Origin: Antedon mediterranea | Taxonomy: Eukaryota; Echinodermata; Crinoidea; Comatulida; Antedonidae | Length of the DNA stretch: 64,000 nucleotides | Reading direction: 5' to 3' | NCBI RefSeq assembly: GCF_964355755.1 | Contig: NC_092672.1 | Coordinates: 620,001 to 684,000, forward strand | Shown here: piece after piece, positions 11,381 to 21,946 of the stretch | Layout: the number at the start of each line of letters is the position of its first letter | How positions within the stretch are numbered: position 1 is the first letter of the stretch | The notes under the pieces: generated by a model | Databases searched by the model: none | Told to the model about the DNA's origin: nothing | What the model saw: only the letters and a program-made list of their open reading frames with translations | Made by a program: the position numbers and the translations under genes

Positions 11381-12231
11381 CTGCAGGAGACAAAAATAGC
11401 TATGTGGCCTGTCTACAGGTAAAATTCAACATGGATCACAGATAACAGATTAATAAAAATCAATTAAATAAGATAAAAATTAAACCAATAAAACAATCAT
11501 GTATGGCCAACTATTATGTGATACTGTAATTTTGTTAAGTTGTCTAATAGGCACTAGCCTAAACTATTTCAATCAAACAGTAAGTGTAAGAGTGTAGGCC
11601 TACACGACGGTGTCCCATTGGAGTTTTTGTATTATAAAACGGCCAGTTTCGAATTATGTTGCCTCGACATCCAATAAATTAATTATATTGTCCCCCGCAA
11701 AACAAGACAATTAAGATTAGGCCTAAAATACTTCAAACTTTGAATACGCAATAATGGTTTGATTATAAAAAGACAAAATAAACGGTTACATTTAATCAAG
11801 AACCTATTGTCTGACACTCAGACAATTTGACTATTGTTTTGCTTTTTACAATTTTTTCCTGTAGATAAAATAATTTGTTTTCGATCCATTTTGGTTTCAT
11901 TATTTCAGGAGACAATATCTTTATTTATTTTCCAAGCATGCAGGCCTACTGAGAGTGTTAGTAGGCATATGTGAGTGGTTATTTTTAAAAGAATTTCTAT
12001 AAAAATTAAAATGTGCCCTTATACTCTGCTGTAAATACTTTTCGGCCGTGTTCGGCCGTGTTCGAGCATTTGTGATCAGGATCCCACAAGAATCTCTCCC
12101 TGATTTTGACCGGACAACGCATGGCATGGCATACCAAACTCTAACGAATAAAATTAATTACAATTGAGGGCGCTAAACATAAAATTGCAGGTGGCGAAAG
12201 CCAAAAAAAAGATCTAACGTGTGCTCTCCCT

Positions 12232-12463
12232 CCCTCTCAGCGCTAAGGCCCTGCTGCAGCCTTTTGGGGTGGTTTTCACCAAATCACCAGATGCATTAAT
12301 GTTCACTGCCTCTTGATGTGGTGGAAAGGGAAACGTATAATTCTGTGAACCCCAAACACATTAGCTCGCATAGCTTTAACTCTATTCCACCGACCAGCGT
12401 GGGAATCGAACCAACGACATTCGTGTTACTAACACGACGCTCAGTCGACTGAGCTAACTGGTC
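12232..12463 (-). mobile_element. tRNA-derived SINE (tRNA-like head 12463-12392 plus body)
   Basis: Read on the minus strand, 12463-12392 folds as a 72-nt tRNA. It has a 7-bp acceptor stem (one G-T), a 4-bp D stem, a 5-bp anticodon stem with loop TTAGTAA (anticodon AGT), and a T arm with one mismatch. The internal RNA polymerase III boxes are perfect: A box TAGCTCAGTCG and B box GGTTCGATTCC. An unrelated body of about 155 bp follows directly, which is SINE structure rather than a free tRNA gene. A Thr-type tRNA is the formal reading. Intact promoter boxes mean it may still be transcribed. Confidence 0.75.
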
Positions 12464-12540
12464 ATCTTGCTTTTAACTGGGTTAATATGTCTATTTATGA
12501 CGTAATGATGAATTACGTAATATACGTATAATAATAAATA

Positions 12541-12559
12541 GACTAATATTATTATATTA

Positions 12560-12590
<31 letters not shown>
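12541..12590. repeat. (ATT)n microsatellite
   Basis: A run of att/tta triplets, followed at 12675-12690 by a short (AT)n. At 12795-12850 lies a weak tRNA-like segment with A-box-like tggcgtaacgg and B-box-like ggttcgaacct ending in a T run. It could be another SINE head, but its stems are poor. Confidence 0.6.
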
Positions 12591-12591
<1 letters not shown>

Positions 12592-12859
12592 TATTTTTGG
12601 AGAGACACACCTTACCGGTGACAGCGTTTGTTTAATGCTTTTGTCTTTCCTCGGCCTCGTGTCTTGTTTTTCATATATATATATATATTTTTATGTTTTT
12701 TTTGTAATTATTATTTTATGTTTATTGCCGAAATGAATAAAATAAATAAAAATAAAATAATCCGCTGCCTAGTCATGGAATTTGTGGCGTAACGGGTAAT
12801 GCTTAATTTTGAGTTCTCTCAGCCCTGGGTTCGAACCTCTACAGATTTTTTTTTATTGG

Positions 12860-14080
12860 AAAATGAATAATAAGCCTGTTGTTTTTCTTTTATTTTGAAA
12901 GAGAGATATTTAGATAGTTGAAATGTAATTTTGTAAAATCAGAAACAAAGTTGGATGGCATTCATTTTTCCATTAAATAGACTACCATAAAACCTCGAAA
13001 AAAGAAGCCGATTTTTTAGTACTCTTTGGTGGGCTTCTTTTCAACTTCTTTTCTTGAATTTCTAATAAAGATTAACAAATAAAAATGTAACAGTGTAGCA
13101 TGTTGACCGCGAATGACTAACAATACCATCTACCCCATTACACCTGAACACAAACTCATTTGCATAACAACGCACGGCATACCAAACTGTTTAAAATAGA
13201 GCTGAAAGGTACGGGTCACCGGAAATGACACCAGCTATATTTTGGAACAAAATATATGAGTCTTCTGTACCCCTACCATGCTTGAGGCTGAACAAAGACA
13301 ATTTTGAAAAATATAGAGCTGATGGGTTCCCGCTCGAAATGGCACTTTCCATGATTTGAAATTATATGAAACAAATAATTATATAAGACACATGGGCATC
13401 TTTATAATGTTCATGTGATCTCATCAGTCCTCCATTAACCAGCCCCATATTTAAAAATGCAGACAAACTGTCTGTTTAAATATTTATTCTGGGACGATCC
13501 GGCCATATACGCCAACTACCATAAACTTTTATTCATAACATATAATAGTACAACCGGACCGGGAGTACAACACAATATCTTGATATTTCCCTGCACAAAC
13601 TCATTTGCATGACGAAATCGTTTATGATGGGACAAAAATGTGGCATCTTGAATTGCCGGATTGGGAATTTCTTGTAATTTTGTCTGGCAACCTTTTCAAA
13701 ATGGCGACGAAGCCTCGCACGACAAGAAAGAGCGAGCTATATTTCCTATACCATCCTGGCTAGTTGAGAATTCTCAACTATTTTATGTTTTTTTCTACCT
13801 TTCTGGAAAATGATATAATCCAAATTGTATTAATACTACCAGTAGTAAACATTTAGAAACACTTGCATACATTCACTAATTTTAGTTGTTTGTAGTTTAA
13901 GACAATCTTCGTGACATTTAAATGAAAACAATACGATAAAAACTATTGTGTCTGTATTTTACAAGACTATGACTTCCGTATAACGTGCATTGTGGGTACT
14001 TCAATTTTTATAGAAAAGCTAGGGAATCCTAATTTAGTAGGCAGCATATGGGGGCGGGGCAACCAAACTTGCTTATCAAA
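12860..14080. other. Intergenic DNA without a recognised gene
   Basis: I see no coding frame with family similarity and no structured repeat here. The sequence is AT-rich with a few GC-richer patches (for example the caaaatggcgacga segment at about 13698). It ends where the 106-bp satellite begins. Confidence 0.5.
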
Positions 14081-14084
14081 TCAA

Positions 14085-16745
14085 AGCACAGTAAAGCAAA
14101 GGATAAAATTAATGTACGATCCAGTTTACCACTGTTCTCAACTATAGTCATTTTAGTATACTTGAGCACAGTGATAAAGAATAGGATAAACTTAACAATA
14201 TACAACAAATAGCATTAATGTACGATCCAGTTTAACACTGTTCTCAACTATAGTCATTTTGGTATACTTGAGCACAGTGATAAAGAATAGGATAAACTTA
14301 ACAATATACAACAAAAAACATTAATGTACGATGTAGTTTAACACTGTTCTCAACTATAGTCATTTTGGTATACTTGAGAACAGTGATAAAGAATAGGATA
14401 AACTTAACAATATACAACAAATAACATTAATGTACGATCCCGTTTAACACTGTTCTCAACTATAGTCATTTTGGTATACTTGAGCACAGTGATAAAGAAT
14501 AGGATAAACTTAACAATATACAACAAATAACATTAATGTATGATCCCGTTTAACACTGTTCTCAACTATAGTCATTTTGGTATACTTGAGCACAGTGATA
14601 AAGAATAGGATAAACTTAATAATATACAACAAATAACATTAATGTACGATCCAGTTTAACACTGTTCTCAACTATAGTCATTTTGGTATACTTGAGCACA
14701 GTGATAAAGAATAGGATAAACTTAACAATATACAACAAATAACATTAATGTACGATCCAGTTTAACACTGTTCTCAACTATAGTCATTTTGGTATACTTG
14801 AGAACAGTGATAAAGAATAGGATAAACTTAACAATATACAACAAATAACATTAATGTATGATCCCGTTTAACACTGTTCTCAACTATAGTCATTTTGGTA
14901 TACTTGAGCACAGTGATAAAGAATAGGATAAACTTAACAATATACAACAAATAACATTAATGTACGATGCCGTTTAACACTGTTCTCAACTATAGTCATT
15001 TTGGTATACTTAAGCTACAGTGATAAAGAATAGGATAAACTTAACAATATACAACAAAAAACATTAATGTACGATCCAGTTTAACACTGTTCTCAACTAT
15101 AGTCATTTTGGTATACTTGAGAACAGTGATAAAGAATAGGATAAACTTAACAATATACAACAAATAACATTAATGTATGATCCCGTTTAACACTGTTCTC
15201 AACTATAGTCATTTTGGTATACTTGAGAACAGTGATAAAGAATAGGATAAACTTAACAATATACAACAAATAACATTAATGTACGATCCCGTTTAACACT
15301 GTTCTCAACTATAGTCATTTTGGTATACTTAAGCTACAGTGATAAAGAATAGGATAAACTTAATAATATACAACAAATAACATTAATGTACGATCCCGTT
15401 TAACACTGTTCTCAACTATAGTCATTTTGGTATACTTGAGCACATTGATAAAGAATAGGATAAACTTAATAATATACAACAAATAGCATTAATGTACGAT
15501 CCCGTTTAACACTGTTCTCAACTATAGTCATTTTGGTATACTTGAGCACAGTGATAAAGAATAGGATAAACTTAACAATATACAACAAATAACATTAATG
15601 TACGATCCAGTTTAACACTGTTCTCAACTATAGTCATTTTGGCATACTTGAGCACAGTGATAAAGAATAGGATAAACTTAATAATATACAACAAATAGCA
15701 TTAATGTACGATCCCGTTTAATACTGTTCTCAACTATAGTCATTTTGGTATACTTGAACACAGTGATAAAGAATAGGATAAACTTAATAATATACAACAA
15801 ATAACATTAATGTACGATCCAGTTTAACACTGTTCTCAACTATAGTCATTTTGGTATACTTAAGCTACAGTGATAAAGAATAGGATAAACTTAATAATAT
15901 ACAACAAAAAACATTAATGTACGATCCCGTTTAACACTGTTCTCAACTATAGTCATTTTGGTATACTTGAGCACAGTGATAAAGAATAGGATAAACTTAA
16001 CAATAAACAACAAATAACATTAATGTACGATCCAGTTTAACCCTGTTCTAAATTATAGTCATTTTGGTATACTTGAGCACAGTGATAAAGAATAGGATAA
16101 ACTTAACAATATACAACAAATAACATTAATGTACGATCCAGTTTAACACTGTTCTCAACTATAGTCATTTTGGCATACTTGAGCACAGTGATAAAGAATA
16201 GGATAAACTTAATAATATACAACAAATAGCATTAATGTACGATCCCGTTTAACACTGTTCTCAACTATAGTCATTTTGGTATACTTGAACACAGTGATAA
16301 AGAATAGGATAAACTTAATAATATACAACAAATAACATTAATGTACGATCCAGTTTAACACTGTTCTCAACTATAGTCATTTTGGTATACTTAAGCTACA
16401 GTGATAAAGAATAGGATAAACTTAATAATATACAACAAAAAACATTAATGTACGATCCCGTTTAACACTGTTCTCAACTATAGTCATTTTGGTATACTTG
16501 AGCACAGTGATAAAGAATAGGATAAACTTAACAATAAACAACAAATAACATTAATGTACGATCCAGTTTAACCCTGTTCTAAATTATAGTCATTTTGGTA
16601 TATTTGAGCACAGTGATAAAGAATAGGATAAACTTCGAATAAACAGAAAATAACATTAATGTACGATGCCGTTTAATACTGTTTTAAACTACAGTCATTT
16701 GAGTATAATATTAATCACAGATAAAGAATAAGATCAACTTTAATA
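14085..16745 (+). repeat. 106-bp satellite array, about 25 copies
   Basis: A 106-bp unit (cattaatgtacgatccagtt ...) repeats head to tail; for example cattaatg starts at 14213 and again at 14319. Units differ at a few recurrent positions (cag/ccg, cac/aac, aacaat/aataat), and the last ones are degraded. Each unit contains a 12-bp inverted repeat, cactgttctcaa and ttgagaacagtg, around a 20-bp loop. Many copies carry one mismatch (ttgagcacagtg). No coding frame persists through the array. Confidence 0.95.
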
Positions 16746-16849
16746 CTATTTATTAAATTAAAAAAACTAATTCTATATTAACACATATTATTTAAATATA
16801 CTTTCACTGCTGATTTCTAGTATAAACAGGCCATAGGCCTATACATGGC

Positions 16850-16935
16850 TGCAGTCGCGTCCTCAAATTTGAGTTGGTGTTTACCGACCGACCGACATAG
16901 TGAGCTGTAGAGTCGCGTTTGCACGCTACTAAAAA
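16850..16935 (-). mobile_element. Internally deleted copy of the AGTCGCGTG element
   Basis: In inverted orientation it matches both ends of the 593-bp element at 19339-19931: gtttaccgaccgaccgac with gcagtcgcgt at one end, and agtgagctgtagagtcgcgt at the other. The roughly 500 bp between those ends is missing. It sits in the 360-bp spacer that splits the two 106-bp satellite blocks. Confidence 0.65.
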
Positions 16936-17119
16936 GTTCACAAAAACCGTAAGACGGGCACAGGGGAGTTTGTTCGAAACTCCAACCCCTCCCCTGGCTA
17001 TGCGTTTAGATTTTTCATGCCTCTTTTACAAACCAAGATTATTAGAATACTATTAGGAGGATCAAACACAATTCTTGTTGCCAGATTTCATTGACATTAC
17101 AGGTATGAAGTATATCATA

Positions 17120-17615
17120 TCATTAATGTACGATCCAGTTTAACACTGTTCTCAACTATAGTCATTTTGGTATACTTGAGCACAGTGATAAAGAATAGGA
17201 TAAACTTAATAATATACAACAAAAAACATTAATGTACGATCCAGTTTAACACTGTTCTCAACTATAGTCATTTTGGTATACTTGAGCACAGTGATAAAGA
17301 ATAGGATAAACTTAACAATATACAACAAAAAACATTAATGTACGATCCCGTTTACCACTGTTCTCGACTATAATCATTTTGGTATACTTGAGCACAGTGA
17401 TAAAGAATAGCATAAACTTAATAATATACAACAAATAACATTAATGTACGATCCAGTTTACCACTGTTCTAAACTAAAGTCATTTTGGTATACTTGAGAA
17501 CAGTGATAAAGAATAGGATAAACTTAACAATATACAACACAAAACATTAATGTACGATCCAGTTTAACACTGTTCTCAACTATAGTCATTTTGGTATACT
17601 TGAGCACAGTGAAAC
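17120..17615 (+). repeat. Second block of the 106-bp satellite, about 4.7 copies
   Basis: The same unit and orientation as the array ending at 16.74 kb, with the same hairpin (cactgttctcaa...ttgag[c/a]acagtg). It is separated from the main array by about 360 bp of non-satellite DNA. Confidence 0.93.
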
Positions 17616-17724
17616 GAAAGCTTAATTATTGTCTGATATCGGGAATTGTATTAATACCTAGACCTATTCTGCAAGTATTTAACAAAATAATGTAAAATAA
17701 ATCTTAAATTAGATTGTAAATAAA

Positions 17725-18000
17725 ATAGAGTAGGCCTAGGCCTAGCTAGGGCCTAGGCCTACTACTACACTAGGCCTAGGCCTACTAGAGGCCTACTAGC
17801 CTAGGCCTAAAAGGCTAAGCTAGGCTATATAGGCCTAGGCCTACTACTAGGCTCTAGCCGCGCCTACTAGATAGCTAGTATATACTGTAGTAGTAGGCCC
17901 TAGCTAGAGCTCTACCTAGCTAGGCCGGCCTAGCTAGGGCCTGCCCCCTGCTGGCTGCTAGAGCCTAGCCTGCTATCCCATCTACCCAGATTTAATTCAA
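17725..18000. repeat. Low-complexity aggcctag/ctagcc tract
   Basis: Nearly continuous permutations of taggcctagg, ctagctag and tactag over about 275 bp, rich in CTAG and AGGCCT palindromes. Shorter tracts of the same type occur at 7.3-7.5, 27.0-27.1 and 45.1-45.2 kb. No coding potential. Confidence 0.8.
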
Positions 18001-18149
18001 AAATCTATTTATTATTATACCTGCTGTCTGTAGTCTAGTAGGCCTTATCTTAGACTTAGAGTAGTAATAGCCTGCCTAGTATTAATTGTATTATTTTTGA
18101 TGTATTTTTTTTCTGTTTTTTTTAATTTTTTTTTATTTAACCATAATTA

Positions 18150-18384
18150 ATGAGGGTGATCCATCCAGCTGTTGCTGATCATTAGGGACCCTCAGAGGTT
18201 CACAAGACAAACATATACACTAGATGCTCTACATAAACAAAGTCTTAATACAGTATTACAAGTCTTTGGGAGTGGAGTAATTTGGTCCTTAGAAAAAATC
18301 CTGACATGTAACGGGAGTGGACTTGAACCCAGGACCCTTGGAGTGGTAGACAAGCATCATAACCACCAAGCCACAACTCCACTG
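18150..18384 (-). mobile_element. tRNA-derived SINE upstream of CD2BP2 coding exon 1
   Basis: On the minus strand, 18384-18311 begins with a tRNA-like head: A-box-like tggcttggtgg and B-box ggttcaagtcc, close to the Pol III consensus. A body follows toward 18150. It ends only about 35 bp before the predicted acceptor of the first CD2BP2 coding exon (18418-18419), so it lies in the upstream intron or 5' region of that gene. Confidence 0.6.
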
Positions 18385-18422
18385 TTGTTGAACTAAATAA
18401 ACACACTTTTTGATTGCAGAAA

Positions 18423-21400
18423 ATGTCGAAAAGAAAAGCTGTGGAGGGTGAAGAGCCCGAGTTGGGGTCATTTTCAGACCATTCTAAACGGAAGGTTAGG
18501 TTTAATGAAAAGGAAGAAAGCAGTAAAGATGAGAAAACAAGTCGCTTCAATACTAAACACTCACTAGATAGTGATGAAGAAGATAATACAGCTGACCCTT
18601 CAACTTATAACATTGAGGAAGGGGATCTTGTAGAAGGTGTGTATGTTTAATGTATGAGTAGTAGTTTCTTATTCACGAAAAATACATTAAATTAAACATT
18701 TAAAGACCCCTTCCCTGCAATTTTGGACGTTTTTTGGAAAATAATACATATATATCATTTTAAAAACATTAAACCATGTCATTCCTTGTCTTAAATGTAC
18801 GTTTTATGGTAAATTATGATAAAAAGTTAGAAACAATGCACTACCTAAGTAGCTCGCGGCGATCGACCTCTAGCTAGGCTTAGTTTTGTAGGCCTAGCTG
18901 GTAAACATCGGTAACGTATGAACATCGTACGCTACCTATATACCTAGCCTGACGTTGTATAGTTGCTGCATTAATTGTCTTTCTATTTTTGCCAGACTCC
19001 GTTGATACAAATTGGGGAAAACCCGGTATTTTCGCTGAAAAGTTAGGAGTCTTCCATTTGTTTTGGCCTCACGATCGATCGAAAAGTGAGCGAATTACAG
19101 GTGAAAAACAAAAATATCAATCCGCGCGCAATGCATTTTGGGATTTATAGCGGGCCGCTATAATTATTAGAATCGACTTATTTTTCACATTTTTAACCGT
19201 TTAAAGACAAAAAAAGTTATCGCAATAGGATCATATAGTATTATTTTTACATTAAATATAGTTTGTGATCTTAAATTAGATCTAAAAAACGTAGGGAATG
19301 GGGCTTTAACAACTTTAATTACTCTTGAAACTCTTTTTAGTCGCGTGGACGCGACTCTATAGTTCACTAGGTCGCGGTATCACTATGCGTTTTATCGCTT
19401 TCTGACCTTATCTCGATATCAGTTTAATCTAGCTAAGTCAATTTTTCACAGTATATTCCTTATGGCCAGGAATCAATGTGGTTATGTTTTCACGGTGCGC
19501 AATAAACAATTACGCGGTCTACGCACGATTTAACGAAATCACGTTTGTAATCATATCTTCACAACCATGAATCACAATTAAATAAAATTTGGTACTCATA
19601 AATTTCAGGGCATAAATCATCATATGGCAATACAATTACGTGCGTAACGCATGCGTACGCGCGCTTAAAATTTTCAAAATTTGTTTTCGATGAAATAAGA
19701 CTACGTTTCAGGCAATTTTAAGCGTTTACAAAATTTCCATGAGTGCGCAGATTTTTGCGCGCGCACTGCGCGTTAAATGTTGTTGCGTACTCTTTTTGCC
19801 CGATTTCTGTTTTCTTGACTTAAAAAAATATAAATGTTTTTAAACATTTCAACATTTTTAAACATGTTCAGTAATTTCGGTCAGTTGGTAGGTTAGTCGG
19901 TCGGTCGGTAAACACTAATGAGCACGCGACTGGAGCCATCTATATGGCCTTGTTTTTTCAAAACGTTAACGCACAACTAAAAAAGTTTATCACAATAAAA
20001 TAAAATTGGTTAAACATCTATAAATATACAACTATATACTGTATTACAAAACAACTTTGAAAAATACAATTACAATTACAATGTTACATTATTTTAGTTA
20101 TATTTTTCTAGTAGCATGCGGCCTGTACATTTTTAGGTACAGTAATTGATTCCATTCAATAACTCCTTAATAGGAAATACCATACTTTTTCTATAGTAAG
20201 TTGTTTCAGTGAATAAGTGTTTCTTTTTTGACAGGTTGTGAGGACAGAACATTGGAGAGTGAAGGAGGAATGAAACTAACTCCTTTCAACCTGAAAGAGG
20301 AAATGCAGGACGGATACTTTGACAAAGAAGGAAATTATTTTGAGAAGAAAGATGATGAAATCAAGGACAGCTGGATGGATGAAATAGATTGGGTGAAGGT
20401 AAAAGTGAAAGAAAGTTTGAGAAAAGATGAGAAGGACGAATCCAGTATGGTAGGGGATGAACCTGTAAATGAGCTTAATATTCTCAATAACATTTTGCCT
20501 TTTCTTAAACCGGGTGAAACGATTTCAAAAGCAGTTCGTCGGTTAGGAGGAGGAAAACAGACAAAAAACAGACCATGGGAAAAAAAGAAAAACAGTGGTA
20601 AGGCAGCAGCAGCCAATGAGAATGTAAATAAGGATGACATGTTAAAACTGACTGAGCATGTTGATGAACTTGTCGCCAATGGCAACTATGAAGTGTATCA
20701 ATACACTTATGAAAAAATTACACATTTACTTGAAGAACAGAAACGCAAAGAAGTGAAGAAAAAAGCAGATGCATTTGACATGTTCTCCGACAATGTTGAT
20801 GAAGAAAAATTGAACACAAATAATCAAGATGGTAATCATTATTTTATTTTTGTTGTTAAAGATGACCAAAATTATTTATGTATGCGAAAAACAACAAAAT
20901 AAAAATTTGAATATTTTATATTCAATTTTATATTTACATTATGTCTACTATATCAATTCTATAAATAGTTTTAAGCAACAATTGTGATGTACAGTATTTT
21001 TTAATCCTTTTATGTCTCAGACTTATCTTTTGTGTTTTTTCTATATGAATGTTTTTTATGGATGTTTTTATATGATTTTAATGAGGAGCAGAGTCTTAAA
21101 TTTTATATTAATTATGTCTATAATATATTGATATTATAACTTTTGTGTCTTTTGTGTTTTTTCTATGTTAATATTTTTTATGGATGTTTTTAATGAGGAG
21201 CTGAGTCTTACATTTTATATTAATTTTGTCTATGTCTATGATATATCATTTTTATCATATAATAAAGTAATAATATGTAAACATCTTTTATTAAATTTCT
21301 AGATTCAAACGAAAAGAAAAATCAATTGAGTGTGGATGAAGTTTACTGGGAGTACCGATGGGAAGACAAAGAGGGCGCTGCGATCCACGGACCATTCACT

Positions 21401-21523
21401 AGTACCCAAATGCAAGAATGGGTCGATAAAGACTATTTTCCCGACGGTGTTTTAGTTAGAAAGGTTAACTCTGGAGCTAATTTCTACACATCTAAGAGAA
21501 TAGACTTTGACTTGTATACATAG
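18423..21523 (+). CDS. CD2BP2: CD2BP2, GYF-domain U5 snRNP protein
   Basis: Coding exons are 18423-18636, 20235-20831 and 21303-21523, giving 343 residues (human about 341). CD2BP2/U5-52K is a U5 snRNP assembly protein whose C-terminal GYF domain binds proline-rich ligands and U5 components in the nucleus. Visible marks are the [15 protein letters not shown] block, [20 protein letters not shown] with [11 protein letters not shown], and a C-terminal GYF domain from about residue 286 (W-x-Y, GPF at 300-302, Mxx-W at 307-310), ending KRIDFDLYT as in vertebrates. The usual GYF triplet near 314-316 reads DYF. The ATG at 18423 is just inside an exon whose acceptor (ttgcag) ends at 18419, so a 5'UTR exon lies upstream. 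Intron 1 is filled by two TIR elements. Confidence 0.96.
18700..19309. mobile_element. TTAA-bounded TIR element in CD2BP2 intron 1
   Basis: TTAA at 18700-18703 and at 19306-19309 bounds about 600 bp with imperfect inverted ends: agaccccttccctgc on the left, and agccccattccctac as the reverse complement of the right. TTAA flanks are the hallmark of piggyBac-type insertion. No transposase frame is seen, so this would be a non-autonomous derivative. A truncated inverted relative lies at 9649-9992. Confidence 0.65.
19339..19931. mobile_element. 593-bp element with agtcgcgtg inverted ends, CD2BP2 intron 1
   Basis: The ends are agtcgcgtg (19339-19347) and cacgcgact (19923-19931). The left end is itself a small hairpin, agtcgcgt-gg-acgcgact. 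A tandem gtcggtcggtcggtaaacac lies near the right end. A shortened inverted copy at 16850-16935 supports both boundaries. No target duplication or coding frame could be seen. Confidence 0.6.
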
Positions 21524-21610
21524 TTTTTATGATTGAGTGTGTGGGAACAGCAGCAACATATACCAAGGAATTATGATAAACTTAATTTGACAGGTCATTG
21601 AATAGCACTT

Positions 21611-21677
21611 AAAGCTTGGTTCACACTAGGACTCAAAGCTAAATAGTGTAGCAGCACAAAGCTTGGTTCCCACTAGT
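21611..21677. repeat. Two copies of a MITE terminus in the CD2BP2 3'UTR
   Basis: aaagcttggttcacactagg (21611-21630) and aaagcttggttcccactagt (21658-21677) are direct repeats. Nineteen bases of the second (aaagcttggttcccactag) are the exact reverse complement of 42357-42375, the right end of a small TIR element there. Confidence 0.65.
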
Positions 21678-21809
21678 AATTTGATTATTTTCTAATATGC
21701 AGTATTTTTTTGTAGAAACATTTTGAAAAAAATAAAAGAATCAACACATTGTATGAGATGTGCAGTAAAAATATAGGTATTATTGCTAAACACAATTTTA
21801 AAATGAAAC

Positions 21810-21845
21810 AATAAAACCTTGTGGAATGATACAAATATTTTTATT
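21810..21845. promoter_or_regulatory. Facing poly(A) signals of CD2BP2 and CENPS
   Basis: AATAAA at 21810-21815 on the plus strand suits the CD2BP2 3' end; an earlier AATAAA lies at 21731-21736. On the minus strand AATAAA is at 21845-21840 and suits CENPS. Since cleavage occurs 10-30 nt past each signal, the two transcripts would overlap by a few bases. Confidence 0.6.
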
Positions 21846-21946
21846 TATAATACTGTACAGTAATATACACAATTTTACAAAACAGAAAGACCATACTATA
21901 GCATGGTTAATGTGCAGAGCAATGCATGTTTCAATACATCCAATGT

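Noticed and set aside
12392..12463. Genuine tRNA-Thr(AGT) gene
   Set aside because: The T stem has a mismatch, the anticodon loop starts TT rather than the usual CT, and an unrelated body follows directly without a terminator, so a SINE head fits better.
20335..20685. 116-codon antisense frame
   Set aside because: Lies opposite the well-supported CD2BP2 exon 2; mirror of its lysine/glutamate-rich codons.
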